64,000 nt of DNA from Halosimplex litoreum (GCF_016065055.1 NZ_CP065856.1:1425836-1489835); one strand, 5' to 3'. Shown: positions 16,736 through 25,441, counted from the first letter of the stretch. A program made the numbers and translations. Notes: a model not told the origin generated them from the letters alone.

Positions 16736-17332
16736 ATGCGCCAGTTCGTCGTCCTCGGCCACGACGCGCCGACGACTCCCGACTTCTCGCTCGACGACAT
16801 CGCCGGCGGCGCCGGCCGCCTCGACGTGCTCTGTCGCTGCGTCACCTCCGCCTTCTTCCTCTCGCACGATATCCGCGACGACGTGCGCGTCCACCTCGTC
16901 CTCGCCGACGAGTTCACCGTCAGTTTCGACGGCCGCGAGCTGCGCCGGCTCAACCCCGACGAGCGCTCGACTGCTGCCCTGGTCCGCGGCGCACTGGACG
17001 AGCGCGCGGAGGCCATCGGCCACCAGCCAGTCGAGACGTCCCCCGGCGTCTCGCTCACCCGCAGAGGCTTCGAACCGACCCTCGACGCTGCCGCCCGCGA
17101 CGGCACCGTCGTCGAGTTGCACGAAGACGGCGACCCCGTCGTCGCCGCCGAACCACCCGAGGACCCCGTGTTCGTGCTCTCCGATCACTCCGATTTCACC
17201 GACCGGGAGGCCGGCCTGCTGGCCGACGCCGCCGACCGACGCGTACGGCTGGGACCCGAGGCGCTGCACGCCGACCACGCGGTCACGGTGGCGCACAACT
17301 ACCTCGACACCGACGGTTTCACCGAATATTGA
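16736..17332 (+). CDS. trmY: tRNA pseudouridine-54 N1-methyltransferase TrmY
   Basis: 198 residues, the family length. The N-terminus [20 protein letters not shown] and the block [20 protein letters not shown] are characteristic of TrmY, a SPOUT methyltransferase. The C-terminal part has [10 protein letters not shown] and the HNYLD end that complete the knotted AdoMet site. It turns pseudouridine 54 of tRNA into 1-methylpseudouridine, the archaeal replacement for ribothymidine. A tRNA-Pro gene follows 107 nt later on the same strand. The start is preceded by an inverted repeat that would hide a GGAGGT sequence in a hairpin. Confidence 0.93.
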   Translation: MRQFVVLGHDAPTTPDFSLDDIAGGAGRLDVLCRCVTSAFFLSHDIRDDVRVHLVLADEFTVSFDGRELRRLNPDERSTAALVRGALDERAEAIGHQPVETSPGVSLTRRGFEPTLDAAARDGTVVELHEDGDPVVAAEPPEDPVFVLSDHSDFTDREAGLLADAADRRVRLGPEALHADHAVTVAHNYLDTDGFTEY

Positions 17333-17398
17333 CCTCGCTCGTCGGCGCTGGCGGACCGCGAGCCGCCCGTCGTCGGGCGATAGTCGCGGTTCGGAAGC

Positions 17399-17408
17399 GT
17401 TAAAAACG
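17399..17408 (+). promoter_or_regulatory. TATA-like box of tRNA-Pro
   Basis: gttaaaaacg about 35-40 nt before the tRNA 5' end. The placement would give a short 5' leader removed by RNase P. Confidence 0.45.
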
Positions 17409-17439
17409 GCCGGTGTCTCTCTACAGGTGCTACCAGCAC

Positions 17440-17512
17440 GGGCCGGTGGGGTAGCTTGGTATCCTTCGGCCTTCGGGTGGCCGTAACCGCGATTCGAATT
17501 CGCGCCGGCCCA
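17440..17512 (+). tRNA. tRNA-Pro (anticodon CGG)
   Basis: A full cloverleaf can be drawn by hand. The acceptor stem is GGGCCGG/CCGGCCC with discriminator A, and the D arm contains AGCTTGGTA. The anticodon stem is CGGCC/GGCCG with loop TTCGGGT, giving anticodon CGG. The T arm is CGCGA-TTCGAAT-TCGCG. G37 follows the anticodon, as expected for tRNA-Pro. No intron and no encoded CCA. A partial copy lies directly downstream. Confidence 0.95.
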
Positions 17513-17552
17513 TCTCTTTCCTGATCCACCTCGGATAGGCTGAGAGCTTTCA

Positions 17553-17680
17553 GCCTTCGGGTGGCCGTAACCGCGTTCCCGCGAGCGAAGCGAGCGGGGA
17601 ACAACGAGTCGCACGCCCGGGAAGCGACCGACGGGAGCGACCCGGAACGTCTCGTCCGTATTCGAATTCGCGCCGGCCCA
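17553..17680 (+). repeat. Split partial copy of tRNA-Pro 3' half
   Basis: gccttcgggtggccgtaacc and three more bases at 17553-17575 repeat the anticodon and variable region of the tRNA-Pro gene. The segment at 17660-17680 repeats the T loop and acceptor 3' strand through the discriminator base. Between them lie 84 nt of unrelated GC-rich DNA. The 5' half of the tRNA is missing, so no functional tRNA is possible. A tRNA 3' fragment repeated beside the intact gene is the usual scar of site-specific integration. Confidence 0.75.
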
Positions 17681-17723
17681 CCTCCTTTCGGCTGACGACT
17701 CGTCTAGCGTCGCCTTCCGGTGA

Positions 17724-19709
17724 TCAGTCGTTCTCGTCGACCGGCTGGCCCAGCGGCGGCGCTCCGAGCTGGTGGAGCAGCCGTACCGTGTCCTCGACCA
17801 TCCCGATCTCGACGACGTACCCGTCTTCGACGTGGTAGATGGCCATGCGGGAGACGGCTACGGATTCGCCGGTCGGCTCGAGACCCAGGAACGGGCCGTC
17901 GTGGGTCCCGCGGAGCGTCGTCCGGAGGACGACCTTGTCGCCCTCCGAGACCGTGTCTTCGACGGTCACCGACAGGTCGGGGAACGCCTCGCGGTAGCGG
18001 TCCACGAACGCCCAGTACGCCTCCGGCCCGTGCAGGTCGGTCTCGTCGTCGAGGTGCACCACGCAGTCGGGTGCGAGGACGCGGTCGAGCGCCTCGCGGC
18101 GGCCGTCGGTCCAGACCTCGGCCAGCAGACGGACGAGGTCTCTATTCTCGGCCGGGGCCGAGAGCTGCGTGACGACGGGCGTCGCGGTTACCCTGTCCGT
18201 CGTCGACAGCGCGGCCGGCGGGTCGATAGCGTCGATCTGTCGGAGCAGGCTCCAGTGTTCGGTCAGGACCCAGGACTCGGTGATCCGGCCGTCGTCGAGG
18301 TGATGGATGCTCGTCCCCGAGAGCGCCACGTCGCGACCGGTCGGCTCGATACCGGCCAGGGACCCGCTGTGGGTGCCCTCGCCGTGCCACCGGAGCGCGA
18401 CGGAACCGGGCTCGGTGACGGCCTCCTCGACGTCGACACGTAGGTCGGGGATCGCTTCGCGCATCGCCGCGACGAACTGGCGATAGCCCTCGCGGTCGAA
18501 CACCGTCTCCGTCCGCTCGGACTCGCCGCGGAGGGCGGCGCGGAGTTCGACGAGGCTCGTCGGGAGCGTCACCGCCGCGTCCGGCGACAGTCCGTCTTCG
18601 TCGTCGCTGGCGGGCTCGCCGCCGTCGTCTCGATTCCACGCGGCCGTCGCCGTCGCGCGGGCCCGACGCCGGCCGCGTTCGGTGGCGAGGAAGCGGTCGG
18701 CTCGGTCGCGTCCGTGTTCCCACAGTCGGTCGAGAAACCGCGGGGAGCGGTCGACTTTCGACGCGTAGTCGAAGGGGCGACCGGGTGAGACGGCCGACTC
18801 GTCGAGTTCGATCGTCTTCACCTCGACGGGGCTGTACACGTCGCCGAGACTCCCGACGGCACTCCAGTGGTTCAGCCGTCTGACGTGGGCGAGCTCCTGG
18901 TTCACCGAGAGGTTCCCGCCGAGTTCGTTGCGTCTGTCGGCGATGCCGTCGAGCGACTTCGGGATCGACGCCTCGCGCTGGGGGTTGATCTGGACGACCC
19001 AGATCTCGTCGGGGTGACCGCGGCGACCCGGAGCGGGCTCGAAGAGGTCCGCCAGCGGCGGGTTCTGGGAGAACAGGCCGTCCCAGTACCACCGATTTCG
19101 ACCGTAGGGCCCCGTCACGGGAGCGGCGCGAAAGAGGGTCGGCACCGCGGCCGAGGCGAGCACCGCGTCGTGGCTCACGTCCCGTTCGGTGAACGTCCGG
19201 AAGGTCCCGCGCTGGACGTCGACGGCACCGATCTCCAGCCGCGGCGGGACCCGGTCGGTCCGGTCGACCGTCGCGGCGAGCGCCTCGGGGTCGACAGCGG
19301 TTTCGAGCGTTCGACGCAGCGTCTCGCGGCTCAGGTCGGACAGCGGAGTGTCGTACGGGCTGAGCGTCGGGAGCGGGACGCCCGCGTTCTGGGCGCGGAC
19401 CGTGGCGACACCGAGGCTGTTGGCGACGGCGTCGCTCGGACCCTCGGCCGCGATGTCGTCCCAGATATCGGCGAGCAACTGGCGCGCTCGGGCGCGGCCG
19501 TCGGTCCCCTCGCCTTCGCTCGCGAGGCCGAACCAGGTCGCGAACGCGCAGATCGCACCGCCCGACGTCCCGCTGAGCCCCGCGACATCGAACGGTAGAT
19601 CCGTCTCACCGAGCAGGCGGTCGAGGACGCCCGCGGTGAACGCCGTGTGGCTCCCACCACCCTGACACGCGATCGCGACGCTCGGGCCGTCCGTCTCTTC
19701 CTCGGTCAT
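17724..19709 (-). CDS. Patatin-like phospholipase fused to two SnoaL-like domains
   Basis: 661 residues. Residues about 8-350 form a patatin domain: oxyanion loop QGGGSHTAF, nucleophile elbow GTSGG (Ser49) and the DG dyad in YWDGLFSQNPP, so the Ser-Asp pair is complete. It should be an acyl hydrolase on lipids. Two SnoaL-like ester-cyclase domains follow (about 390-510 and 530-650), similar to each other, each with a WHGEGTHSG or TLRGTHDGP strand, a GxEPTG segment and a DDGRI/EDGYV end. Whether the SnoaL parts catalyse or bind ligand is unknown. It has no signal peptide, so it is cytoplasmic. Confidence 0.85.
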   Translation of the reverse strand: MTEEETDGPSVAIACQGGGSHTAFTAGVLDRLLGETDLPFDVAGLSGTSGGAICAFATWFGLASEGEGTDGRARARQLLADIWDDIAAEGPSDAVANSLGVATVRAQNAGVPLPTLSPYDTPLSDLSRETLRRTLETAVDPEALAATVDRTDRVPPRLEIGAVDVQRGTFRTFTERDVSHDAVLASAAVPTLFRAAPVTGPYGRNRWYWDGLFSQNPPLADLFEPAPGRRGHPDEIWVVQINPQREASIPKSLDGIADRRNELGGNLSVNQELAHVRRLNHWSAVGSLGDVYSPVEVKTIELDESAVSPGRPFDYASKVDRSPRFLDRLWEHGRDRADRFLATERGRRRARATATAAWNRDDGGEPASDDEDGLSPDAAVTLPTSLVELRAALRGESERTETVFDREGYRQFVAAMREAIPDLRVDVEEAVTEPGSVALRWHGEGTHSGSLAGIEPTGRDVALSGTSIHHLDDGRITESWVLTEHWSLLRQIDAIDPPAALSTTDRVTATPVVTQLSAPAENRDLVRLLAEVWTDGRREALDRVLAPDCVVHLDDETDLHGPEAYWAFVDRYREAFPDLSVTVEDTVSEGDKVVLRTTLRGTHDGPFLGLEPTGESVAVSRMAIYHVEDGYVVEIGMVEDTVRLLHQLGAPPLGQPVDEND

Positions 19710-19876
19710 ACACTCGTTCGACGGCTACGGCCGTCGCGATCAAGTGCGTTCTTGCCAACAAGTGGTCGATTGCTCGGGGCCGCCGACCCTCGGCCCGACG
19801 CCTGGGCCCCCGTGGCGGCGACTACACGACCAGTTGGGCGGGAACGTTTAGTGGGATGGCCTCGACTAACCCTGAC

Positions 19877-20779
19877 ATGAACGTACTCGTCGTCGGCGGG
19901 AGCGGATTCGTCGGAACGCATCTGAGCGAAGAGCTGGTCGAGCGGGGCCACGACGTGACGGTTCTCTCGCGGAGCCCCGACGGCGAGGGACTGCCCGCGG
20001 CCGTGAGCACGTACGCGGGCGACGTGACCGACTACGACAGCATCGAGGGCGCCTTCGAGGGCACGGACGCGGTCGTCTACCTCGTGGCGCTGTCGCCGCT
20101 GTTCAAGCCCGACGGGGGCGACGAGATGCACGACCGCGTCCACCGCGGCGGGGCCGAGAACTGCCTGCGGGCCGCCGAGGAACACGGCGTCGAACGGTTC
20201 GTCCAGATGAGCGCGCTGGGTGCCGATTCCGACGGGCCGACCCACTACCTGCGGGCGAAGGGCCGCGCGGAGGAGCTCGTCCGCGACTCCGACCGCGACT
20301 GGGTGATCTTCCGGCCGTCGATCGTCTTCGGCGAGGGCGGCGAGTTCGTCGAGTTCACGAAGAAGCTGAAGTCCTGGTTCGCGCCGGGCGTGCCGGTGTA
20401 TCCGCTGCCCGGCGGCGGGACGGAGACGCGCTTCCAGCCCATCTGGGTCGGGGAGTTCGTCCCGATGATAGCCGAGGCGGTCGAGGACGACGATCACGTC
20501 GGCGAGACCTACGAGATCGGGGGCCCGGACGTGCTGACGCTCCGGGAAGTGACCGAGCTCGTCTACGACTCCGAGGGCAAGTCCGTCTCGATCGTCCCGC
20601 TGCCGATGGCGATGGCGAACGTCGGACTGTCCGTGCTCGGCAGCGTCGGGTTCCCGATGGGCAAAGACCAGGTCCGGTCGTTGCGGCTGGACAACACGAC
20701 CGACCGCAACGACGTGGGGAGCTTCGGCGCCGACGCGTCCGAACTGACGACGTTCCGGTCGTACCTCGGCGTCGCCTGA
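19877..20779 (+). CDS. NAD(P)-binding epimerase/NDUFA9-like protein
   Basis: 300 residues. The N-terminal Rossmann motif is VLVVGGSGFVGTHLSEEL. Later blocks include VVYLVALSPLF, RFVQMSALGAD and YLRAKGRAEELV, where the usual YxxxK is partly kept as Tyr-x-x-x-Lys, then FRPSIVFGEGGEF. This is an extended (atypical) short-chain dehydrogenase of the complex-I NDUFA9/NmrA-like group. The substrate is unknown. The start at 19877 begins directly at the Rossmann strand; an in-frame ATG at 19856 would add seven residues. It is divergent from the patatin gene. Confidence 0.83.
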   Translation: MNVLVVGGSGFVGTHLSEELVERGHDVTVLSRSPDGEGLPAAVSTYAGDVTDYDSIEGAFEGTDAVVYLVALSPLFKPDGGDEMHDRVHRGGAENCLRAAEEHGVERFVQMSALGADSDGPTHYLRAKGRAEELVRDSDRDWVIFRPSIVFGEGGEFVEFTKKLKSWFAPGVPVYPLPGGGTETRFQPIWVGEFVPMIAEAVEDDDHVGETYEIGGPDVLTLREVTELVYDSEGKSVSIVPLPMAMANVGLSVLGSVGFPMGKDQVRSLRLDNTTDRNDVGSFGADASELTTFRSYLGVA

Positions 20780-20997
20780 GTGACCGATTCGCTCGGTAAC
20801 GACGATCTACCGGGCGGTATCGACGGCTTTCCTGCCGGTTGACTGCGGGACGTGTGCGGGTCGGCCGCGGAGGTGCAGCCGGCTATCGCTCGCTTCCCGC
20901 CGTGCTGCAGTACGATCCGCTTATCGGGCCGCGGTATCGCGGTTTCGACTGAACTAGTTACTGTGGTGACTTTTTCAGGTTCGATACCCGGACAAAA

Positions 20998-21027
20998 AGC
21001 TTATATCCGCGTTGGGATTGTTTATTT
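20998..21027 (+). promoter_or_regulatory. Promoter region of cetZ
   Basis: Two TATA-like elements lie before the ATG at 21047: gcttatat near 20998-21005 and tttattt near 21020-21027. The second is at leaderless distance; the first would give a leader of about 15 nt. The start is fixed by the conserved MKLAMIGFGQAGGK N-terminus. Confidence 0.5.
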
Positions 21028-21046
21028 CTCAACGGTAACGGCAGCT

Positions 21047-22231
21047 ATGAAATTGGCGATGATCGGCTTCGGGCAGGCCGGCGGGAAGATCGTCGACAAG
21101 TTCCTCGAATACGACGAGGCAACGCAGAGCGGGATCGTCCGCTCTGCAGTCGCGGTCAACACAGCGAAAGCGGACCTGCTCGGGCTAGAACGAATTCCGG
21201 AGGAGAATCGAGTACTGATCGGTCAGGCGCGCGTGAAAGGTCACGGCGTCGGGGCCGACAACGAGCTCGGCGCGGAGATCGCCGAGGAAGACATCGACGA
21301 GGTGCAGGGGGCCATCGACAACATCCCCGTCCACGAGATCGACGCGTTCATGATCGTGGCCGGGCTCGGTGGCGGGACCGGATCGGGCGGTTCGCCGGTC
21401 CTCGCGAAGCACCTCAAGCGGATCTACACCGAACCGGTGTACGGTCTGGGTGTGCTGCCCGGCGGCGACGAAGGGGGCATCTACACGCTCAACGCGGCGC
21501 GGTCGTTCCAGACGTTCGTCCGCGAGGTCGACAACCTGCTCGTGTTCGACAACGACGCCTGGCGCAAGTCAGGCGAGTCGATGGAGGGCGGCTACGAGCA
21601 GATCAACGACGAGATCGTCCGACGGTTCGGCGTCCTCTTCGGCGCCGGCGAGGTCGGCGCGGGCGACGAGGTCGCCGAGTCGGTCGTCGACTCCTCGGAG
21701 ATCATCAACACGCTCTCGGGCGGAGGCGTCTCCACGGTGGGGTACGCCGCCGAGACCGTCGAGGAGCAGGATTCGGGCGGGCTGCTCTCGCGGTTCAAGG
21801 GCGACGACGACGGCCTCGACGACAGCGGGATGGACACTGCAAACACCACCAACCGGATCACGTCGCTGGTCCGGAAGGCGGCGCTGGGACGGCTGACGCT
21901 GCCCTGTGAGATCGACGGTGCCGAGCGGGCGCTGCTCGTGATGAGCGGTCCGTCGAACCACCTCAACAGAAAAGGCATCGAGCGCGGTCGCAAGTGGCTC
22001 GAGGAGCAGACCGGTTCGATGGAGGTCCGCGGCGGGGACTACCCCGTTCGCGAGAACAACGTCGCCGCGTCGATCCTGCTGTCGGGCGTCCACAACGTTC
22101 CGCGGATCAAGGAGCTCCAGCAGGTGGCGATCGAGGCACAGGACAACATCGACGACATCCGCCAGCAAAGCGAAGAGAACTTAGAGGACTTGGTTGAAGA
22201 TGACGAAGATGAGCTGGATCCGCTCTTCTAA
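21047..22231 (+). CDS. cetZ: CetZ tubulin-like cell-shape protein
   Basis: 394 residues. The N-terminal GFGQAGGKIVD replaces the FtsZ loop 1, and the tubulin/FtsZ signature GGGTGSGG lies at 108-115. VLPGGDEGGIYTLNAARS is typical of CetZ. The C-terminus is an acidic tail rich in Glu and Asp. CetZ polymers bind GTP and control cell shape in haloarchaea, in contrast to FtsZ, which drives division. The longer in-frame ORF upstream (from 20852) is rejected because the promoter lies inside it. The gene overlaps the next one by 32 nt and so starts a probable operon with the membrane protein, cofC and cofG. Confidence 0.94.
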   Translation: MKLAMIGFGQAGGKIVDKFLEYDEATQSGIVRSAVAVNTAKADLLGLERIPEENRVLIGQARVKGHGVGADNELGAEIAEEDIDEVQGAIDNIPVHEIDAFMIVAGLGGGTGSGGSPVLAKHLKRIYTEPVYGLGVLPGGDEGGIYTLNAARSFQTFVREVDNLLVFDNDAWRKSGESMEGGYEQINDEIVRRFGVLFGAGEVGAGDEVAESVVDSSEIINTLSGGGVSTVGYAAETVEEQDSGGLLSRFKGDDDGLDDSGMDTANTTNRITSLVRKAALGRLTLPCEIDGAERALLVMSGPSNHLNRKGIERGRKWLEEQTGSMEVRGGDYPVRENNVAASILLSGVHNVPRIKELQQVAIEAQDNIDDIRQQSEENLEDLVEDDEDELDPLF

Positions 22232-22982
22232 GAGCGCCGCTCTGGTCGCATTGCTCGCCCTCTCGCTCGCCGCGGTCGGGACAGCCGGGGCTATCTCGGT
22301 TTCCCCGGGAGAGGTCCCGAACGAGACGCAGGTCGGCGAGACGGTGACGACGACGGTGACCGTCGACGACCCGTTCGTCGACATGAACGACCAGTGGACG
22401 CTCCAGGGGAGCACCGAACTCACCAACGTCAGCTGGACGGTGACCGTCCTCCAGCAGGGCGAGGAGGTCGACCAGGCGAGCTACGGCGAACAGTCGTTCG
22501 AACAGGCGCTCAACGCCAGCAACGGCGGTGACACCGTCGAGATCGCACTCACCGGTGACACGCCGGCCGTCGAGAACTACACGTACGAGCCCCGGGAGAC
22601 CTACACGCTCTACGACTTCGCCTCGGTTCAGGGCAGCTCGACGAGCGACCTGAACGCCACCTCGGTCCACCACTACACGAACGCGAGCGACAGCGCGCGG
22701 CTGGCGATCGACGACGCCAGCGAGGCCATCAACGCCTCCAGCGGTAACAGCGACGCCGAGAATCTGCTGAACAACGCCATCTCCGCCTACGAGAACGGTA
22801 ACTTCGGCAACGCCGAGGACCTGGCCGGTCAGGCCCAGAACCAGGCCGAGCAGGCCCAGCAGTCCGCCCAGCGCAACCAGACCATCCTGATGGGTGTCGG
22901 TGCGCTCGTGGTCCTCGCGATCGTCGTCGGGGGCGTCTACTACTGGCGGTCCAACCAGAACGAACCGACGAAACTGCAGTAG
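22200..22982 (+). CDS. Secreted, C-terminally anchored protein downstream of cetZ
   Basis: 260 residues from the ATG at 22200; a second ATG at 22209 is also possible. It has a Sec-type signal peptide ending near VGTAGA, a beta-rich extracellular domain with many N-x-S/T sites, and a helical low-complexity stretch (NAEDLAGQAQNQAEQAQQS). One membrane segment follows at about 232-252, with a short cytoplasmic end. No known family. Its start lies inside the cetZ 3' end, so translation is probably coupled. A membrane link for CetZ is an attractive idea but the predicted bulk of the protein is outside the cell. Confidence 0.8.
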   Translation: MTKMSWIRSSKSAALVALLALSLAAVGTAGAISVSPGEVPNETQVGETVTTTVTVDDPFVDMNDQWTLQGSTELTNVSWTVTVLQQGEEVDQASYGEQSFEQALNASNGGDTVEIALTGDTPAVENYTYEPRETYTLYDFASVQGSSTSDLNATSVHHYTNASDSARLAIDDASEAINASSGNSDAENLLNNAISAYENGNFGNAEDLAGQAQNQAEQAQQSAQRNQTILMGVGALVVLAIVVGGVYYWRSNQNEPTKLQ

Positions 22983-23624
22983 ATGCGCGTCGTCGTCCCG
23001 TTCGCCCCCGAGCGGCCCAAGACCCGCCTCGCACCGGTCCTCGACGAGGCCGAGCGGGTCGCGTTCGCGCGGGCGATGCTGGACGACACTCTCTCCGCTC
23101 TCTCGACGCTCGACCGCGAGCGGGGCGTCTCGGTCGACCCGCTCGTGCTCTCGACGGCACCGCTCGACTGCGACGCGCCGGTCGTCGTCGACGACCGCTC
23201 GCTGACCGAGGCCGTGAACGACCACGTGCCCGCGGACGACGGTGACGCCCCGGTCGCGGTAGTCATGGCCGACTTGGCGCTCGCCACCCCCGACGCGCTC
23301 GGGCGGTTGTTCGAGCCCGAGGCGGACGTGGTGATCGCGCCCGGCCGCGGCGGCGGGACGAACGCAGTGGTCGTCCGCGCCCCCGAGTTCCGCGTCGACT
23401 ACCACGGCGCGTCGGTCCGCGACCACCGCGAGATCGCCCGCGAGGCCGGCCTCTCGGTCGCACACGTCGACTCGTTTCGGCTCGCGACGGACGTAGACGA
23501 ACCGGCCGACCTCGTCGAGGTGGTGCTCCACGGGACGGGCGCGGCTGCGGCGTGGCTCCACGATGCGGGCTTTTCGGTCGTCACGGCCGACGGACGGGTC
23601 GATATCGAACGGAATTCGGGCTGA
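22983..23624 (+). CDS. cofC: 2-phospho-L-lactate guanylyltransferase CofC
   Basis: 213 residues. The N-terminus [20 protein letters not shown] is the nucleotidyltransferase loop of Cof[15 protein letters not shown] and [15 protein letters not shown] are further conserved blocks, and the [13 protein letters not shown] segment holds binding residues. The enzyme activates 2-phospholactate (or phosphoenolpyruvate) with GTP for F420 side-chain assembly. The ATG directly follows the stop of the membrane protein gene with no gap, so they share a transcript. cofG follows after about 320 nt. Confidence 0.92.
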   Translation: MRVVVPFAPERPKTRLAPVLDEAERVAFARAMLDDTLSALSTLDRERGVSVDPLVLSTAPLDCDAPVVVDDRSLTEAVNDHVPADDGDAPVAVVMADLALATPDALGRLFEPEADVVIAPGRGGGTNAVVVRAPEFRVDYHGASVRDHREIAREAGLSVAHVDSFRLATDVDEPADLVEVVLHGTGAAAAWLHDAGFSVVTADGRVDIERNSG

Positions 23625-23944
23625 TCCCGAACGAAATTCGGACAACGGTTTTCATGTGTCGAGCCAACGTTTCACACGCACGGGCCGACCCCGTGCAGGC
23701 GGGTCGCGCCTCGTAGCGCACCTGGACCGCGTCGTCGGTGCCGCTCCCAGACGCCCCCGACGCTCGGACGCGGCTGTTCGTTCAGCGGCCGGCGGTCCGT
23801 CGGGTCCGCCGCCGGCCATCCATTGTTCATCGCAGTCCGACGGAGTCCGTCCCTCGGCGGACCCGCTCCTCCGTTGGCTCCCCGCGTCGACCACGCACCT
23901 CCGGGAGCGTCAACGCTTTGGCGGTCGAACGCAGACGAGGGAAC
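23625..23944 (+). other. Structured intergenic region between cofC and cofG
   Basis: About 320 nt without a credible gene. Two strong hairpins can be drawn: gcacggg/cccgtgc at 23678-23684/23690-23696 and ggccggcgg/ccgccggcc at 23787-23795/23809-23817. Either could end the cofC transcript, or both could belong to a cofG leader. I see no match to a riboswitch I know. Confidence 0.4.
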
Positions 23945-25093
23945 GTGATCCCCGGCGCCGACGAGTACGACGTGACCGTCGAGCCCGATACCGAGGAGAT
24001 CGAGCGCCTGCTCGCGGTCACGCCCGGCGACGTGACGGCCGCCGCCGAGCTCACCTTCGCCCGTAACGTGTTCGTCCCACTGACGACAGCCTGCCGGTAC
24101 ACCTGTACCTACTGCACCTACTACGACCCACCGGGTCAGGCCGAGCTCATGTCCCCCGAGGACGTGCGCGAAGTCGTCCAGCGGGGCGCCGACGCCGGCT
24201 GTACCGAGGCGCTCTTTACCTTCGGCGACGACCCCGACGACCGCTACACCGCCGTCCACGAGCAACTGGCCGAGTGGGGCCACGACTCCATCCACACCTA
24301 CCTCCGGGAGGTCTGCGAGATCGCCTTAGAGGAGGGGCTGCTCCCCCACGCCAATCCCGGCGACCAGACGCGCGAACAGATGGCGACGGTCGCCGACGTG
24401 AACGCCAGCATGGGCGTGATGCTCGAGACCACCGCCGACGTGCAGGCCCACGGTGGTCCCCGCGCCAAAAACCCGGGCCAGCGCCTGCACACCATCCGCA
24501 CCGCGGGCGAACTCGGCGTCCCGTTCACGACGGGTATCCTCGTCGGCATCGGCGAGGACTGGGAGGATCGGGCCGAGAGCCTGCTGGCCATCCGCGAGTT
24601 GCACGACCGCTACGACCACGTCCAGGAGGTCATCGTCCAGCCGGTCCGGGAGAACGAGCGCTGGACGGGCGGCTCGCCGGGCGTCGAGACGCTCCGGCGC
24701 ACGGTCGCGATGGCCCGCGCGGCGCTGCCCGAGGAGGTGTCCGTGCAGGTCCCCCCGAACCTCGCGCCCGTTCGCGAGGTGATAGCGTGCGGCGTCGACG
24801 ACCTCGGTGGGGTTTCCCCGGTCACCGACGACCACATCAACCCCGACTACGAGTGGCCCGCGCTCCGGGAACTCGAAGCTATCGCCGAGTACGCGGGCGT
24901 CCCGCTCTCGGAACGCCTGCCGGTGTACGAGCGGTTCCTCCCCGCTCGGCTCCGGTCGGCGGGCGTGGACCCGGCGGACCCGCCCGCCGAGGCCGACCGC
25001 TGGATCTCCGCGCGGGTCGCCGACGCCATCGACGCGAGCGACGACGCCGGACGGCGGTATCGGGCGGTGCTGTCGGACGAAGCCGCCGACTGA
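23945..25093 (+). CDS. cofG: FO synthase subunit 1, CofG
   Basis: 382 residues from a GTG. The radical SAM cluster motif is CRYTCTYCTYY (Cys-x3-Cys-x2-Cys). LFTFGDDPDDRY, NPGDQTREQM, GQRLHTIRTAGELG and GILVGIGE are CofG blocks, and GVDDLGGVSPVTDDHINPDYEWP is the conserved C-terminal part. With CofH it makes 7,8-didemethyl-8-hydroxy-5-deazariboflavin, the F420 chromophore, from 5-amino-ribitylaminouracil and tyrosine. CofH is encoded about 30 kb away. The start is set at the family N-terminus; the open frame upstream is GC-driven. Confidence 0.94.
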   Translation: MIPGADEYDVTVEPDTEEIERLLAVTPGDVTAAAELTFARNVFVPLTTACRYTCTYCTYYDPPGQAELMSPEDVREVVQRGADAGCTEALFTFGDDPDDRYTAVHEQLAEWGHDSIHTYLREVCEIALEEGLLPHANPGDQTREQMATVADVNASMGVMLETTADVQAHGGPRAKNPGQRLHTIRTAGELGVPFTTGILVGIGEDWEDRAESLLAIRELHDRYDHVQEVIVQPVRENERWTGGSPGVETLRRTVAMARAALPEEVSVQVPPNLAPVREVIACGVDDLGGVSPVTDDHINPDYEWPALRELEAIAEYAGVPLSERLPVYERFLPARLRSAGVDPADPPAEADRWISARVADAIDASDDAGRRYRAVLSDEAAD

Positions 25094-25143
25094 GTCGCTT
25101 CGATCCGGGGCGGCTCTGTCCGCGTCGAAACGGATATCTGCCT

Positions 25144-25158
25144 CCCACAGGTAGTGGG
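25144..25158 (+). promoter_or_regulatory. Short palindrome before the AbrB gene
   Basis: cccac-aggta-gtggg, a 5-bp inverted repeat ending 4 nt before the ATG at 25162. AbrB antitoxins commonly repress their own operon by binding such palindromes. It could also be a weak RNA hairpin near the ribosome site. Confidence 0.35.
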
Positions 25159-25161
25159 AAC

Positions 25162-25440
25162 ATGGTCACCGTGGACTCGAAAGGGCGGATCGTGCTCCCT
25201 CAGGAGGTGCGCGAGCGCCTGGGTCTCACGCCCGGCACGGAGGTCGACGTTCGCGAGCGAGACGGGAAAGCGGTCGTCGACCCCGAAGACGACCCCGAAG
25301 CGATCCTCGAACGGATGGAGCGGCTGGTCGCGGAGACGGCGGCGAGCGGCGGGGACACAACGCCGCTCGACGAGGGCGCTCCTCCGGTCGCCAGGAAGCA
25401 CAGAGACGCCGTCCGTCGGGGCGCGGACAGCGACGAGTGA
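25162..25440 (+). CDS. AbrB/MazE-family antitoxin-like protein
   Basis: 92 residues. The N-terminal SpoVT/AbrB swapped-hairpin pattern is clear: VTVDSKGRIVLPQEVRERLG, then TPGTEVDVRERDGKAVV. The C-terminal part is charged and would wrap the toxin. The stop overlaps the region where the PIN toxin gene should begin (GTGA), as in the intact pair at 31.5-32.2 kb. It probably represses its own transcription. Confidence 0.85.
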   Translation: MVTVDSKGRIVLPQEVRERLGLTPGTEVDVRERDGKAVVDPEDDPEAILERMERLVAETAASGGDTTPLDEGAPPVARKHRDAVRRGADSDE

Positions 25441-25441
25441 C

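Noticed and set aside
13888-17106. Leftward ORF of 1072 residues opposite the histidine kinase
   Set aside because: A GC-driven open frame. The opposite strand encodes a complete multi-domain kinase and TrmY, and the leftward protein is Arg-rich with no domain.
17440-17680. A second tRNA-Pro with an intron
   Set aside because: The downstream copy lacks the acceptor 5' strand and D arm, and the inserted DNA lies at the T arm, not at the anticodon loop where archaeal introns sit.
20975-21000. T-arm-like sequence (ggttcgataccc) before cetZ
   Set aside because: No matching acceptor, D or anticodon stems can be drawn around it, so it is not a tRNA.
22107-23645. Leftward ORF of 512 residues opposite cofC and the surface protein
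   Set aside because: Arg/Val-rich shadow of two real genes on the plus strand.
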